From positions 72,380,832 through 72,444,831 of the forward strand of contig NC_068924.1 of assembly GCF_023091745.1 (NCBI RefSeq): DNA of 64,000 nucleotides. Reading direction: 5' to 3'. Numbering within the stretch: the first letter of the stretch is position 1; the number at the start of each line of letters is the position of its first letter. The translations under genes and the position numbers were made by a program. The notes beneath the pieces are model-generated. The model was given only the letters and a program-made list of their open reading frames with translations. It made no database searches and was not told where the DNA came from. Shown here in pieces: positions 21,211-31,449 of the stretch. This DNA is from Budorcas taxicolor. Its lineage: Eukaryota; Chordata; Mammalia; Artiodactyla; Bovidae.

Positions 21211-21489
21211 CGGAGAAGGCAATGGCACCCCACTCCAGTACTCTTGCCTGGAAACTCCCATGGACGGAGGAGCCTGGTAGGCTGCAGTCCATGGGATCGC
21301 GAAGAGTCGGACATGACTGAGCAACTTCCCTTTCACTTTTCACTTTCATGCATTGGAGAAGGAAATGGCAACCCACTCCAGTGTTCTTGCCTGGAGAATC
21401 CCAGGGATGGCGGAGCCTGGTGGGCTGGTGTCTATGGGGTCACACAGAGTTGGACACGACTGAAGTGACTTAGCAGCAGCAGCAGCAGC
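21211..21489 (+). mobile_element. Full-length Bov-A2 SINE nested in BovB
   Basis: A complete dimeric Bov-A2: the first monomer starts cggagaaggcaatggcacc, the linker cacttttcactttcatgc joins the second monomer, and an (AGC)n tail ends it at about 21472-21490. The perfect 10-bp target duplication aaggctgtat is at 21201-21210 and 21490-21499. Removing the insert restores the continuity of the LINE, so this SINE is younger than the BovB copy. Confidence 0.97.
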
Positions 21490-22406
21490 AAGGCTGTATA
21501 CTGTCACCCTGCTTATTTAACTTCTATGCAGAGTACATCATGAGAAACACAAGGCTAGAAGAAGCACAAGCTGGAATCAAGATTGCAGGGAGAAATATCA
21601 ATAACCTCAGATATGCAGATGACACCACCTTAATGGAAGAAATTAAGAGAAACTAAAGAGCCTCTTGATGAAAGTGAAAGAGGAGAGTGAAAAAGTTGGC
21701 TTAAAGCTCAACATTCAGAAAACTAAGATCATGGCATCTGGTCCCATCACTTCATGGCAAATAGATGGGGAAACAGTGGAAACAGTGGCTTACTTTATTT
21801 TGGGGGGCTCTAAAATCACTGCAGATGGTGACTGCAGCCATGAAATTAAAAGACGCTTACTCCTTGGAAGGAAAGTTATGACCAACCTAGATAGCATATT
21901 CAAAAGCAGAGACATTACTTTGCCAACAAAGGTCCATCTAGTCAAGGCTATGGTTTTTCCTGTGGTCATGTATGGATGTGAGAGTTGGACTGTGAAGAAG
22001 GCTGAGCACCCAAGAATGGATGCTTTTGAACTGTGGTGTTGGAGAAGACTTTTGAGAGTCCCTTGGACTGCAAGGAGATCCAACCAGTCCATCCTAAAGG
22101 AAATCAGTCCTGAATATTTATTGGAAGGACTGATACTGAAGCTAAAGCTCCAAAACTTTGGCCACCTGATGTGAAGAACTGACTCATTTGAAAAGACCCT
22201 GATGCTGGGAAAGATTGAAGGTGGGAGAAGGGGATGACAGAGGATGAGATGGTTGGATGGCATCACCGACTCAATGGACATGAGTTTGAGTAAACTCTGG
22301 GAGTTGGTGATGGAAAGGGAAGCCTGGCGTGCTGCAGTCCATGGGGTCACAAAGAGTCAGACACAACTGAGCGACTGAACTGAACTGAACTGACCCTTGC
22401 TCCCCC

Positions 22407-23371
22407 ACTGCCTGAGTCCTGTCCTCTCCCAGCTCCCCAACAACTATTTCCCCAGGGATCCAGGTTAGACCAGATGCGGGAGGAAGGAGTCCTCAAGGGC
22501 AGGACCTCTATGCCACCTAGGATGAAGGCTCCCCATGCCCACACCTCCCATCCGTGTGATGCCTGGAGGGACAGGAAGCAGGGAGGCAAGAGGGTGACTC
22601 TGGTCCCGTCCACGCCCCACACCCTGGTTTGGTGGGGAGGTGGCCCCCTCCTTGGCCACAGACTGGCCTAGCTGCGTCCTCTGCTCCCTACCTCTCCTCC
22701 TGAGGACCCTGGGGGTGCAGGGAACTGGTGGCTTCCTAGGAAAGAACCCACTTCATCAGTACTACAGATACCGTCCCCCACCCTGAGACCATGAGAGGCC
22801 TTGTCTTTGCACCTTAACACACCTCGTCTTTGCTCCTCTGGCTGCCCTGCCCCCAGCCTCCTTTGGTTTGACTCCTCCTCATATTCAAAAGCGCCCTCCT
22901 CCTCACATTCAAAAGCGCCTTCCTCCTCATATTCAAAAGCTCGAAACCATGGCCGGAAGTTTGGGGGCACTAGGTTTGGCCTGACACCGTCTGGGAGCAC
23001 ATGTTCAGGCTTGGATCCGTCTGTCTGGATGTTTTCTGTTTGTTGGCTGGTTTTGCCTGCAGGAGGTGTGAACCTCTGACTAGATTTGAGGTTCTGGAAA
23101 TCAGGAAGGTTTGTGTTTATTTCAGGGTTCAGAAAAATCACTGTGGTTTTGGGTCACGGTTGGGTTTGCCTGCTTGACAGCAGGGGTGGCCTGGGGGGTA
23201 TCTGAGCTAGGTCTCTGTGGGGTCCCCGTGGGGTCTGAGTGTGAGACACTCAGTGGCCCTCTGGGTGGGGCTGATCCTGGACCCAGTGATGGGGTAAGTG
23301 GCCAAGGGCGGAGGCAGGGGTAGGGCGCTGCGCTTGAGTGATGAGATCTGGATGCTCTGGCTTTCTAGCTA
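22407..23371. other. Unique sequence with minisatellite
   Basis: No gene recognised. It contains the 24-bp repeat at 22873-22944. A 157-codon reverse frame spans 22668-23141, and the repeat lies in it as an in-frame acidic repeat (FEYEEEGA type). No known family is suggested, and the frame is probably chance. Positions 23205-23235 repeat the word gtggggtc. Confidence 0.45.
22873..22944 (+). repeat. 24-bp minisatellite, three copies
   Basis: Three adjacent units of exactly 24 bp (22873-22896, 22897-22920, 22921-22944), each with tcctcctca and attcaaaagc. They differ at only a few bases. Because the unit is a multiple of three it keeps frame on both strands. Confidence 0.93.
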
Positions 23372-23710
23372 TGGTTTAAAACCCTCAGTGCCACTGTCAG
23401 CCTAGTGGCCTTGAATTTTGGTCTGTAAATGCTGATATTGTCCTTGACCTACTGACTTTCTCAACTTTCTGGGCACTGACTTAATCCTCACTGCTGCTGC
23501 AGTATGGCATGATAGCACTGTCCCCATTTTGTAGATGGGAAAATGGAGGCTCAAAGAGGTTAGTAACCTGCCCAGGATCACACAGTGTATAGTGGCAGAG
23601 CTGGGACACAAAGCCAGGTCTCTGGCCCCACGGTGGACTGTCTGTTCTGACCCAGACACAGTGCACAGATTGGAAGGGGTTAGAGCTGGTGTCCAGAGCT
23701 GCTCTCCCTT
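23372..23710. repeat. Ancient direct duplication, copy 1
   Basis: Aligns by eye with 24452-24800 over its whole length: gtttaaaaccctcagtgcc, tcagcctagtggccttgaatttt, gtctgtaaatgctgatattg, the MIR core, cagattggaaggggttagagctggtgtccag. Differences are spread throughout with small indels, so the duplication is old. An MIR in reverse orientation lies inside at about 23505-23660. Confidence 0.88.
23505..23660 (-). repeat. MIR SINE, reverse (copy 1)
   Basis: The words ccccattttgtagatggg, gaggctcaaagaggttag and cacacagtgtatagtggcagagc follow reverse MIR order. Confidence 0.8.
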
Positions 23711-24451
23711 CAAACTTATCACCAGCACGCCTGGACGTGATTTTTCGTGGACACAGGAGAGGTGGTTTGTGGGCAAGCATGATGAGAGGGCGGGGCTCAG
23801 AGTCTGAGGGCCCCAGACACGGTGGTGTGAGCAGGCAGCCGGGGGTCTTCTCTGGGGTCTGCCGATGACTGGGGGCTGCTCCTTCTGAACCCAAGTTTCC
23901 TCCTGCTGCTTCCTAAGGCGGTTCTGAGGCTGCAAGGGGATAATGTTGATAGAAACTCACAGAGGAGGTCAGAACATACCTGATTTCGTGAGCTCTGCAA
24001 AGACGGCTGCGCCCTGCTAGCCGTGTTCTTCCCAAGTTAGCGCAATGCTTGGCCCTGCACTCACTCAGTAAGCCCTTCTTGAAGCCACATGGGGCCTGCC
24101 CTCATAGTCACTGCTGTCAGTTTTAGAGATAAGTCTGTTTCCCTGACTGGCACTCTGAGCTGGAGTCCTGGATGGCCCCAACTTGCTCTGGAAGGAGCCC
24201 CACTGTCTGGGCACGGCGGTCTTCCTGCAACAGACGCGAGCCTTTGGTCGCCTCCCAAAGGTCTTTCCCCTGCCTGCCAAGGCCTGTCACCTCCTGCCTC
24301 TGAACTGACTCGATGCCTTTCCTTCATCCCAGGGCTGGAGGAGCCTGACTTCCCTCCCCTGTCCAAGAAGTTCCCACAGTCTTTGGGTTTTCAATTGGAA
24401 CAGTGTGCTAGAACTTGAGGTGCCTTGGTCGAGGGCCCAGATTTAAAACAG
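23711..24451. other. Unique spacer between the duplicated segments
   Basis: No repeat or gene recognised. It separates the two copies, so the duplicated unit may once have been longer or been followed by unrelated sequence. Confidence 0.45.
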
Positions 24452-24800
24452 CTACAGTTTAAAAGCCTCAGTGCCAAGGTTCCTGTGTCAGCCTAGTAGC
24501 CTTGAATTTGGGTTTGTAAATAGCAATATTGGCCTCAACTTATTGACTTAACTTTCTGTTCTGGGCTCCTAGTTAATCCTCACGGCTGCGTTGGTGGATA
24601 GTGTTATAGCATTGTCCCCATTTTATAGATGAGTTTGAAGAGGCCCAGAGAGGTCAGTAATCTGCCCAAGGTCACACAGCTTGCCATAGCAAGGCTGGGA
24701 CACAAAGCCGGCTCTCTGGTCCTGTGGCAAGCCACCTATTCTTCCCCAAACACGGCACACAGATTGGAATAACGTGAAGCTGGTGTTCAGTGGACCCCTC
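24452..24800. repeat. Ancient direct duplication, copy 2
   Basis: Second copy of the segment at 23372-23710, same orientation, start-to-start distance about 1,080 bp. Matching landmarks include gtttaaaagcctcagtgcc, tcagcctagtagccttgaat and cacacagattggaataacgtgaagctggtgttcag. The match fades after about 24800. Confidence 0.88.
24600..24760 (-). repeat. MIR SINE, reverse (copy 2)
   Basis: The words ccccattttatagatgag, cccagagaggtcagtaatctgcccaaggtcacacag are the reverse MIR core. Its flanks match those of the MIR at 23505, so the two descend from one insertion duplicated later. Confidence 0.82.
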
Positions 24801-25575
24801 TGCTTCTGATTTGGTCGATGACTCTGACTTGGCTGGTGACTCAGAGTCTCGCCAGATCCCTTCCCCATCTGGAACAGGGAAGGTAAGGAATGTGCCCAGC
24901 CTTGGGAGACATGAATGGCTGGCTGCTTCGTCAGGCTGGGTCGTCACAGCCTGTTCAGAAGGTGCGATGGTCATGAAAGGTGGCCTGTTCTAAACAGCAC
25001 TGCCCGGGGCTGTGGCAGGGGCTGCCTTCCCCAATCTCCGTGCTGATTAGCTGGTCGTGGCCCCCCTCACCCCCCACCCCACCCCACCCCACCCGTTCTG
25101 CCACCAAAACTGCGAGCCCCGGTCCCGGCCGTCTGGCCTTCCTCTTGCTTCCCTGGTGTCACCTGTGTCAGGATTGCTTTGCCCTCTTCAAAAAGGATCG
25201 GCCACTACCCCCACAGGGGCCTTACTGGGCTTTGGGGTTCACTGGGTGGGAGCACAGAAGGCCTTTTGTGGCTGATGCGAAAAGGCGCTGCCACCTTGGA
25301 GGATGATAAACAACCTCTGAAGAGAGTTACGTTGGCAGACAGAAGGACACAATTTAACTTGTTGAAAGAAATTTTGGGGGCGTGAGTGAAATGTGGCAGG
25401 AAGACGCTGTCCCCTTTCTGCGCGCTCTCCTAGCTTTCTTCTCTGGCGCCTCCCTTTCCTTTTCTTGTCTGGCCACGCCCTTTGCTCTGCTGAGATGTCC
25501 CCCTGTGTGTACTTCCTCTCAAAATGCACCCGTGTCTGTCTGTTTCAGGCCCGCGGATAGCATCTCTCCCTGAGA
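24801..25575. other. Unique sequence with C-rich tract
   Basis: No gene or interspersed repeat recognised. A (CCCAC)n-like tract lies at about 25063-25096; its complement is a G-rich strand with quadruplex potential. Confidence 0.5.
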
Positions 25576-26217
25576 TGTGCCTGCTCTCCGGGCTTCCACT
25601 CCTGCTCTCCTTGGATCCTCACAGGGGCCAGGATGACCTTGAAAAGCACCGGTCTGATTCCATTGGCCTCAACTACCTCCTGGCTTGTCTCCTCCCCTCT
25701 TGCCCTTCAGTTTCTGCTCTGAGGTTCTCCAGGCAGGTTTCAGGCTCAGAGGCTTTGCACATGCTGTTCCTTCTGCCTGGAATGCTCTTCCCCCCAATAA
25801 CCGTGTGGTACCCTTATCTCACCTAGGTTTTCCCGAGGACATCTTCTCAGACCTTGTTGCTCTACCCCATTTCAAGTGGCAGCCCCCTTCGCCAACACTG
25901 CTGATGTCCCTCTGCTTCCAACCCCTTGCCTTTCTTCATCACGTTGACCATTGTCCGGCTAGAGGTGGAGTTTCTAAGAAGCCGATGATGCTTAAGCTTC
26001 AGAGCCCCTCATCAGCAGGTTCCAAGGCCCGACACCTGAATTGATACTGATAATCTTTCATTCTTTTTTCATAAGGAATCCCCTCTCCCCACCAAACTGT
26101 ATAAGCTTCAGGTCCCACAAAAGCCTGGATCTACCTGGTCCTACGTCTGACAACTTATCTGTTTTCATTCCACTATGACTCTCGCTCTACTATTAAAAAA
26201 CAAACTCCAAGAGGGCA
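25576..26217 (+). repeat. L2 LINE 3' part, forward (left piece)
   Basis: The L2 hallmark ctttgcacatgctgttccttctgcctggaatgctcttcccc stands at about 25754-25795, preceded by ccattggcctcaactacctcc. It continues to ccaagagggcagagggc, where a CHR-type SINE interrupts it; the L2 end resumes at 26491. Confidence 0.85.
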
Positions 26218-26490
26218 GAGGGCTTTTTAAAATTATTTATTCTATTTGTGGGATTGTGCCGGGTCTCCGTTGCTGTAGCTGGGCTTTCTCTAGTTGTGGA
26301 GAGGGGACTATTTTCTAGTTTCAGTTCATGAGCTTCTCTTTGTGGCGGCTTCTCTCGTTGCGGAGCACAGGCTCTAGGGCACGCAGGCTCAGTTGTTGCA
26401 ACACACCAGCTTAGTTGCTTCCTGCCATGTGGAATCTTCCCAGACTGCACTGGCAGGTGGATTCTTAGCCACTCTGCCACCAGGGAAGTC
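26218..26490 (-). mobile_element. CHR-type SINE nested in L2, reverse
   Basis: Reverse artiodactyl tRNA-derived SINE: A/T-rich tail complement (tttttaaaattatttattc) at the left, body words gggctttctctagttgtgg and ggcttctctcgttgcggagcacaggctctagg, and the head complement ttagccactctgccaccagggaagtcc at the right end. It splits an L2. Confidence 0.9.
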
Positions 26491-26545
26491 CAGAACAGTG
26501 GCTATGCACAGTAGGAGCTTAATAAATGTTGCTGTATGTATGTAT
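26491..26545 (+). repeat. L2 LINE 3' terminus (right piece)
   Basis: The words gtggctatgcacagtaggagcttaataaatgttgctg are the L2 3' terminus and complete the element interrupted at 26217. Confidence 0.75.
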
Positions 26546-26577
26546 ATATGACAACTCTGGGTTCATACTTCTTTCAG

Positions 26578-26747
26578 GGCTTCACACTTCTTTCAGGATA
26601 AAGATGAGCCTCCTAACACACCTTGCAAGGCCCTGTCCTTCTGCCTGCTCCCAGACGTGCTAGGATTCAGACTCAGGGCCTTTGCACATGCTCCCTCCTC
26701 TCTCTGATGTTCTTTCTCTCCCCTTGCCTCTGCCTCCACCAGGTCCC
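26578..26747 (+). repeat. L2 LINE, second copy (left piece)
   Basis: The L2 words aggataaagatgagcctcc, caaggccctgtccttctgcc and cagggcctttgcacatgctcc are in order. The element is broken by the Tigger-like insertion at 26750 and continues to about 27150. Confidence 0.75.
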
Positions 26748-26749
26748 TA

Positions 26750-26916
26750 CAGTGGGCAGTCTGCGTCGGTGGGCACTCCGCAGCTGTGGGCTCCATAGCC
26801 TCAGATATAGATGGCTGACAGTACCACACCATCTTAGGTAAGCGACTTGAACAATCGGATTTCAGTATCTGCAGAGGTCCTGGAACCAATCCCCTGTGGA
26901 GACTGAGGGACAACTG
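26750..26916 (-). mobile_element. Tigger-like (TcMar) nonautonomous transposon
   Basis: Its right end is the complement of the Tigger/MER2-type terminus (gaggtcctggaaccaatcccctgtgg, ctgagggacaactg), and the left end begins cagtgggcagtctgcg, a diverged inverted counterpart. TA dinucleotides at 26748-26749 and 26917-26918 fit the TA target duplication of Tc1/mariner elements. Too short to encode transposase. It sits inside an L2. Confidence 0.7.
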
Positions 26917-26919
26917 TAT

Positions 26920-27150
26920 GTGAAAGCTGCTTCTCGGTCTGTGCCCAGCCTGGCCCTGGGGACACGTGTTCTTGTGGGATCTTGGAGCTTCCGTTGATAG
27001 TGCTCACTGCCACCGTCCCGTGACATCCATGCCATTGCTGGGTTAGGACTTATTTCCTTCCAGGACTGTAAGCGCCATCAGGGCAGCGCCGCCTCTTGTG
27101 TGTTCCTGTATCCCCAGCGTAATGCCTGACATGTGCTCGTTTCCACTGAC
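26920..27150 (+). repeat. L2 LINE, second copy (right piece)
   Basis: The words ttatttccttccaggactgtaagcgcc, catcagggcagcgcc, gttcctgtatccccagcgtaatgcctgacatgtg are the L2 3' region in order after the Tigger-like insertion. Confidence 0.75.
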
Positions 27151-27180
27151 TCAGTCAAAAGCTGCTGAGGAAATGTGCAA

Positions 27181-27201
27181 GATAATAATAATAATAATAA
27201 A
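27181..27201. repeat. ATA microsatellite
   Basis: About six perfect ata units. A short tract, likely variable in length. Confidence 0.85.
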
Positions 27202-27272
27202 AACCAAACAGGAAGGGAAAGACAGGAATCAGGCACAGTTAATGTGAAAATACACCAAATCACAGACTCTCT

Positions 27273-27487
27273 GGGGCTTCCCTGGTGGAACAGACAGTAA
27301 AGAATCTGTCTGCAGTGCAGGGGCCCTGGATTTGATCCCCGGCTCAGGAAGATCCCCTGGAGAAGGAAGTGGCAACCCACTCCAGTATTCTTGCCTGGAG
27401 AATCCCATGAACAGAGGAGCCTGGTGGGCTGTGGTCCATGCGGTTGCAGACTCATACATGACTGAACGACTCAGCAGCAGCAGTAGC
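27273..27487 (+). mobile_element. Bov-tA SINE, forward
   Basis: Complete Bov-tA starting ggggcttccctggtgg, with B-box-like gatttgatcc, the shared middle and a tail ending in cagcagcagcag. The AGC-type tail is like that of Bov-A2. Confidence 0.93.
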
Positions 27488-28524
27488 ATGTCAAGTCAGA
27501 GTCAGGAGGGCATTTGCCCACAGCTTGTAGACTCTGGTCCCTGGTGCCCTGGGGATGCGCCTCTGGGAATTCTGGGAATTCTATGGAGTGGTCCCTACAG
27601 TCTGCTGCTGTGAATGTGCAAGTGTGTTGTTCACGTGTGAGCATCTGCTCATGTACATGTATGCAAGCGTGTGTGCACACACACAGGTGTTGTGACCAGG
27701 GGTCAGGGAACTAGAACGAGCAGCATATGGACAGATCTCAGAGCCCCATTCCCACTTCAGACAGAGCAATTCTGCTTTTACCTGTTGAGGTATTGAACTT
27801 CTGCTTCTGATGTTGCTTGAAAAGAAAATAAGCTTTTCATTCAAAATCAAATTTGGAAACTTCTGATCTGATTAAACGCTCCCGCTCCATTTTAGGGATG
27901 GGTAAACTGAGACCTAGAGATAGAGGTCCTTGTCCTAGATCACAGAGTGAAAGGAGAACAGGACTGGGAGCTAATCATCAACCCCACCCCACCCCCTCAC
28001 CCCACCCCGTGGCCCTGCCCAGGGCCTGTTCCCTGACGCCCAGCCCCCTCTTTCTGGTTTTGGTACAGCATTGCCTCCTTTCAGCTGCGACCAGGCGGCC
28101 GAACACCTGGATGTCCTGGAGCTGATGGAAAAGCTCCAGGGATCCCCATGCTTTAATCCCATCATGTAAATCAGGAATCATTTTACTTGCAGAAGACATG
28201 ACTTCCTAGATGTGTGCTGGAAAATTCACATTGTCGGGTGCACCTACTCAGGGGGAAAATCCCAACACAAAAAATTAACTTCCTTTTGAGTCTTTCAGTT
28301 GATATCCACTGGCTACCTGTTCACTTATATTATTGTCTGAAAGTGCTCCTAGCAGACACCCAGCAGCAAGCACTGAAGGTTTAGAAAAATCTGTGGGAGC
28401 AAAAGGCAAATAATTCCATCCACTAGTTTCATGGGGGTGTGTGTAGATGTGAGGATATGAAAAAAACTAAAAGGATCATTTCCCATATACTTTGATGCTG
28501 GAACAAATACCTCTGGCCAATGTA
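27488..28524. other. Unique sequence with simple tracts
   Basis: No gene recognised. Positions 27571-27588 hold two copies of tctgggaat, 27603-27690 is TG/CA-rich, and 27980-28010 is a (CCCAC)-like tract. Positions about 27890-27965 (cattttagggatgggtaaactgagacc) are a reverse MIR remnant. Confidence 0.45.
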
Positions 28525-28785
28525 TGCTCCTGCTAAGTCGCTTCAGTTGTGTCCGACTCTGTGCGGCCCCATAGATGGCAGCCCACCAGGCTCCGCCATC
28601 CCGGGGATTCTCCAGGCAAGAACACTGGAGCAAGTTGCCATTTCCTTCTCCAATGCATGAAAGTGAAAAGTGAAAGTGAAGTCGCTCAGTCGTATCGACT
28701 CTTAGCGACCCCATGGACTGCAGCCTAGCAGGCTCCTCCATCCATGGGACTTTCCAGGCAAGAGTACTGGAGTGGGTTGCCATTG
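28525..28785 (-). mobile_element. Bov-A2 SINE, reverse strand
   Basis: Dimeric Bov-A2 in reverse: the AGC-tail complement (tgctcctgctaagtcgcttc) at the left, the linker complement gcatgaaagtgaaaagtgaaagtg at about 28656, then the first monomer. It stops at ggttgccattgg, slightly short of the full 5' end. Confidence 0.93.
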
Positions 28786-28954
28786 GAGAGAAAAGCCATT
28801 ATTTTTCATTCTTTAAAAATGAGTCTTCCATTCATTCTCTGATTATAAAAGTACATAATAGGTACTTCTGGAGAAGTAGAACTTCTAGAAATGTACATGA
28901 CTTAGAAAGTAAATATCAGTATTATTCCTATCCCCCTCCCACCAACCACAGTTA

Positions 28955-29400
28955 ATTCCAATTTGCTTTCAAACCTACTAAATGTCAGGTTTGACTGGAG
29001 GGGCAACAGTGAACAAACACAGATGACATTTGTGCCCTGATGGGACTCACAGCTGAATGGAGAAGAGGGGGAAACGGTCACACAATTGTAAAAAGTCAGC
29101 TGTGTTTTGCTTTGAAAAGAAGAGAGATGAATGCATAAAACTGGGGAGAGGAACTTTCATGAGGATTTCTGGTGAAGCTTTGTTGAGGGAGTCAGGATAG
29201 AGCTGGGAATCTCCCATGTTTGTGAAGGTGGGAAGAAAGAGAGGTCAAGGAAGAAGGAAAACGTCCATGCAAAGGCCGGTGGCAAGAGGGAGAAGAGTGA
29301 TGTGACCAGAGGGACTGGTTCATGGCGAAGCGGCAGAGGCTCCTGGGGTTTTGTGAAGACCATGGTAAGATTTTTGGGTCTTTGTTCTAAGAGCCAAGAA
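28955..29400 (-). repeat. L2 LINE 3' region, reverse
   Basis: The reverse L2 order is visible: aacagtgaacaaacacag, tgtgccctgatgggactcacagctgaatgg, then a purine-rich part and atgcaaaggccggtggcaag. It is an old diverged copy. The AT-rich sequence at 28800-28950 to its left also looks like ancient LINE sequence I cannot name. Confidence 0.6.
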
Positions 29401-29425
29401 ACCTATAAACTGTTTAAAGTAATGA

Positions 29426-29635
29426 TTGCTGTTTAGTCTCTAAGTTGGGTCCAGTGCTGTTGCAACCCTATGAAATATAGTTCTCCAGGCTTCTCTGTCC
29501 ATGGGGTTTCCCAGGCAAGAATACTGGAGTGGGTTGCCGTTCTCTTCTCCAGGGATCTTCCCAGCCCAGGGATGGAACACGCATCTCCCACATTGGCAGG
29601 TGGATTCTTGACCGCTGAGCCAGTAGGGGCGCCTC
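29426..29635 (-). mobile_element. Bov-tA SINE, reverse, diverged
   Basis: Reverse Bov-tA with the tail complement decayed (gtctctaagttgggtccagtg) but a clear middle (aagaatactggagtgggttgcc) and head complement. More diverged than most SINEs here. Confidence 0.88.
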
Positions 29636-29719
29636 TTAAGTAAGGATGCGTATGATTATATTTGCACTTGATATATATTCATTCTGATTTTTCTTGATGG
29701 CATACATGCATCAGTTAAT

Positions 29720-30070
29720 GTTGTAGCAGAACGGCTTAAGCAAAAGAGATTCTGAACTGGCTCTTGTGGCTGCAGCTTGATCTGGGGTCTCAAACAATGT
29801 CTCCAGTTTCTCTCCAATTTTCAGCCTTTTCATCTGCCCTCCTGACTCTTCCAAGCCCCATGGAGGGCCTCCTGTGGCACCAGGCGTTCATACACTATCT
29901 TTCAGCCTGCACCTCAGAGAAAACGACTACCTGCCTCTGCTGGCATGGCAGTTCCAGCCCTGCTCACCTTCAGCCAACCCCTAAACCAGTCACTGTGTTT
30001 AGAGGAATGCGATGGTCTGATTGGCCCGGCCTGAGTCACATGTTTCACAAGGGGATGCGGAATGAACTCT
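29720..30070. repeat. Unnamed ancient interspersed repeat, copy 1
   Basis: Shares with 53390-53830 the landmark around accagtcactgtgtttag and tctgattggcccggcctgagtcacatg. I recognise it as a dispersed mammalian repeat from its conserved 'gattggccaggcctgggtcac' word but cannot name the family. It ends where the BovB begins. Confidence 0.5.
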
Positions 30071-30087
30071 ACCCAGAGCATATGGCC

Positions 30088-31314
30088 TCAGTTCAGTTCA
30101 GTTCAGTTCAGTTCAGTTGCTCAGTCGTGTCCGACTCTTTGTGACCCCATGAATCGCAGCACGCCAGGCCTCCCTGTCCATCACCAACTCCCGGAGTTCA
30201 CTCAGACTCACATCCATCGAGTCAGTGATGCCATGCAGCCATCTCATCCTCTGTTGTCCCCTTCTTCTCCTGCCCCCAATCCCTCCCAGCATCAAAGTCT
30301 TTTCCAATGAGTCAACTCTTCGCATGAGGTGCCCAAAGTACTGGAGTTTCAGCTTTAGCATCATTCCTTCCGTAGAAATCCCAGGGCTGATCTCCTTCAG
30401 AATGGACTGGTTGGATCTCCTTGCAGTCCAAGGGACCCTCAAGAGTCTTCTCCAACACCACAGTTCAAAAGCATCCATTCTTCAGCGCTCAGCCTTCTTC
30501 ACAGTCCAACTCACATCCATACATGACCACTGGAAAAACCATAGCCTTGACTAGATGGACCTTAGTCGGCAAAGTAATGTCTCTGCTTTTGAATATGCTA
30601 TCTAGGTTGATCATAACTTTTCTTCCAAGGAGTAACCGTCTTTTAATTTCATGGCTGCAGTCACCATCTGCAGTGATTTTTGGAGCCCCCCAAAATAAAG
30701 TCTGACACTGTTTCCACTCTTTCCCCATCTATTTCCCATGAAAGGATGGGACCGGATGCCATGATCTTTGTTTTCTGAATGTTGAGTTTTAAGCCAACTT
30801 TCTCACTCTCCTCTTTCACTTTCATCAAGAGGCATTTTAGTTCCTCTTCACTTTCTGCCATAAGGGTGGTGTCATCTGCATATCTGAGGTTATTGATGTT
30901 TCTCCCGCCAATCTTGATTCCAGCTTGTGTTTCTTCCAGTCCAGCATTTCTCATGATGTACTCTGCATATAAGTTAAATAAGCAGGATGACAATATACAG
31001 CCTTGACGTACTCCTTTTCCTATTTGGAGCCAGCCTGTTGTTCCATGTCCAGTTCTAATTGTTGCTTCCTGGCTTGCATACAGATTTCTCAAGAGTCAGG
31101 TCAGGTGGTCTGGTATTCCCATCTCTTTCAGAATTTTCCACAGTTTATTGTGATCCACACAATCAAAGGCTTTGGCATAGTCAATAAAGCAGAAATAGAT
31201 GTTTTTCTGGAACTCTCTTGCTTTTTCCATGATCCAGCGGATGTTGGCAATTTGATCTCTGGTTCCTCTGCCTTTTCTAAAACCAGCTTGAACATCAGGA
31301 ATTTCACGGTTCAC
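30088..31314 (-). mobile_element. BovB LINE, reverse strand
   Basis: About 1.23 kb of BovB in reverse. The left edge is the 3' tail complement, five cagtt units at about 30090-30117, followed by gctcagtcgtgtccgactc. It ends near ggtgaaccgtgaaattcc in sense, a 5' truncation. No clear target duplication was found. It shows closer agreement with the family sequence I know than the 32513 copy, suggesting a younger insertion. Confidence 0.95.
30113..31314 (-). pseudogene. Degenerate BovB reverse transcriptase
   Basis: Reading from 31314 downwards, the frame encodes the motif A region (FIDYAKAFDCVDHNKLW) up to about 31096, has one stop at about 31093, then stays open to about 30661 through motif B (QGCILSSCLFNLY) and motif C (YADDTTLM). 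A frameshift near 30690 leads to two further open stretches (30728-30489 and 30478-30113) covering the C-terminal region. The endonuclease and N-terminal part of RT are missing, so it is inactive. Confidence 0.92.
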
Positions 31315-31449
31315 CTGGTAGAGGGCAAATCCTTGTGATGAAATTACCTCTAGAATTAAGGCTGGGATTGACCAGGAGAGGGCACAGGGTGTGTTCTAGG
31401 AGGGTTGGAAATGTTCTATATTCCTGATCTGGGGGTAGTTATGCAGGTA

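Larger units (their letters stand above)
20224..22174 (+). pseudogene. Degenerate BovB reverse transcriptase
   Basis: RTE-clade LINE ORF that once encoded an endonuclease-reverse transcriptase for its own retrotransposition. Only the RT part and the region just upstream remain. Recognisable are GDGIPVEL near 20630, FIPIPKKG near 20750, the RT motif A region (FIDCAKAFDCVDHNKLW, metal-binding Asp) near 21020-21070 and motif C YADD at about 21614-21625. Breaks: a 4-base insertion near 20648 shifts the frame; a Bov-A2 splits motif B after KGVCQGC; just past YADD a rearranged stretch brings a stop. Downstream, 169 codons from 21665 stay open. It cannot make a working enzyme. Confidence 0.92.
20159..22397 (+). 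mobile_element. BovB (RTE) LINE, longest copy, forward
   Basis: The longest BovB in the window, about 1.96 kb after removing the nested SINE. It starts inside the coding region (5'-truncated, start approximate), carries most of the reverse transcriptase region and reaches the true 3' end, the (ACTGA)n-like tail gactgaactgaactgaactgac at about 22373-22394. The 8-bp word tgctcccc occurs at 20151-20158 and 22398-22405 and may be the target duplication. It holds a Bov-A2 at 21211-21489 and a 24-bp internal duplication. Confidence 0.93.

Noticed and set aside
25066..25096. CCCAC tract considered as a CRISPR-like or satellite array
   Set aside because: A simple short tandem repeat with no spacers; a second independent tract at 27980 has the same nature.
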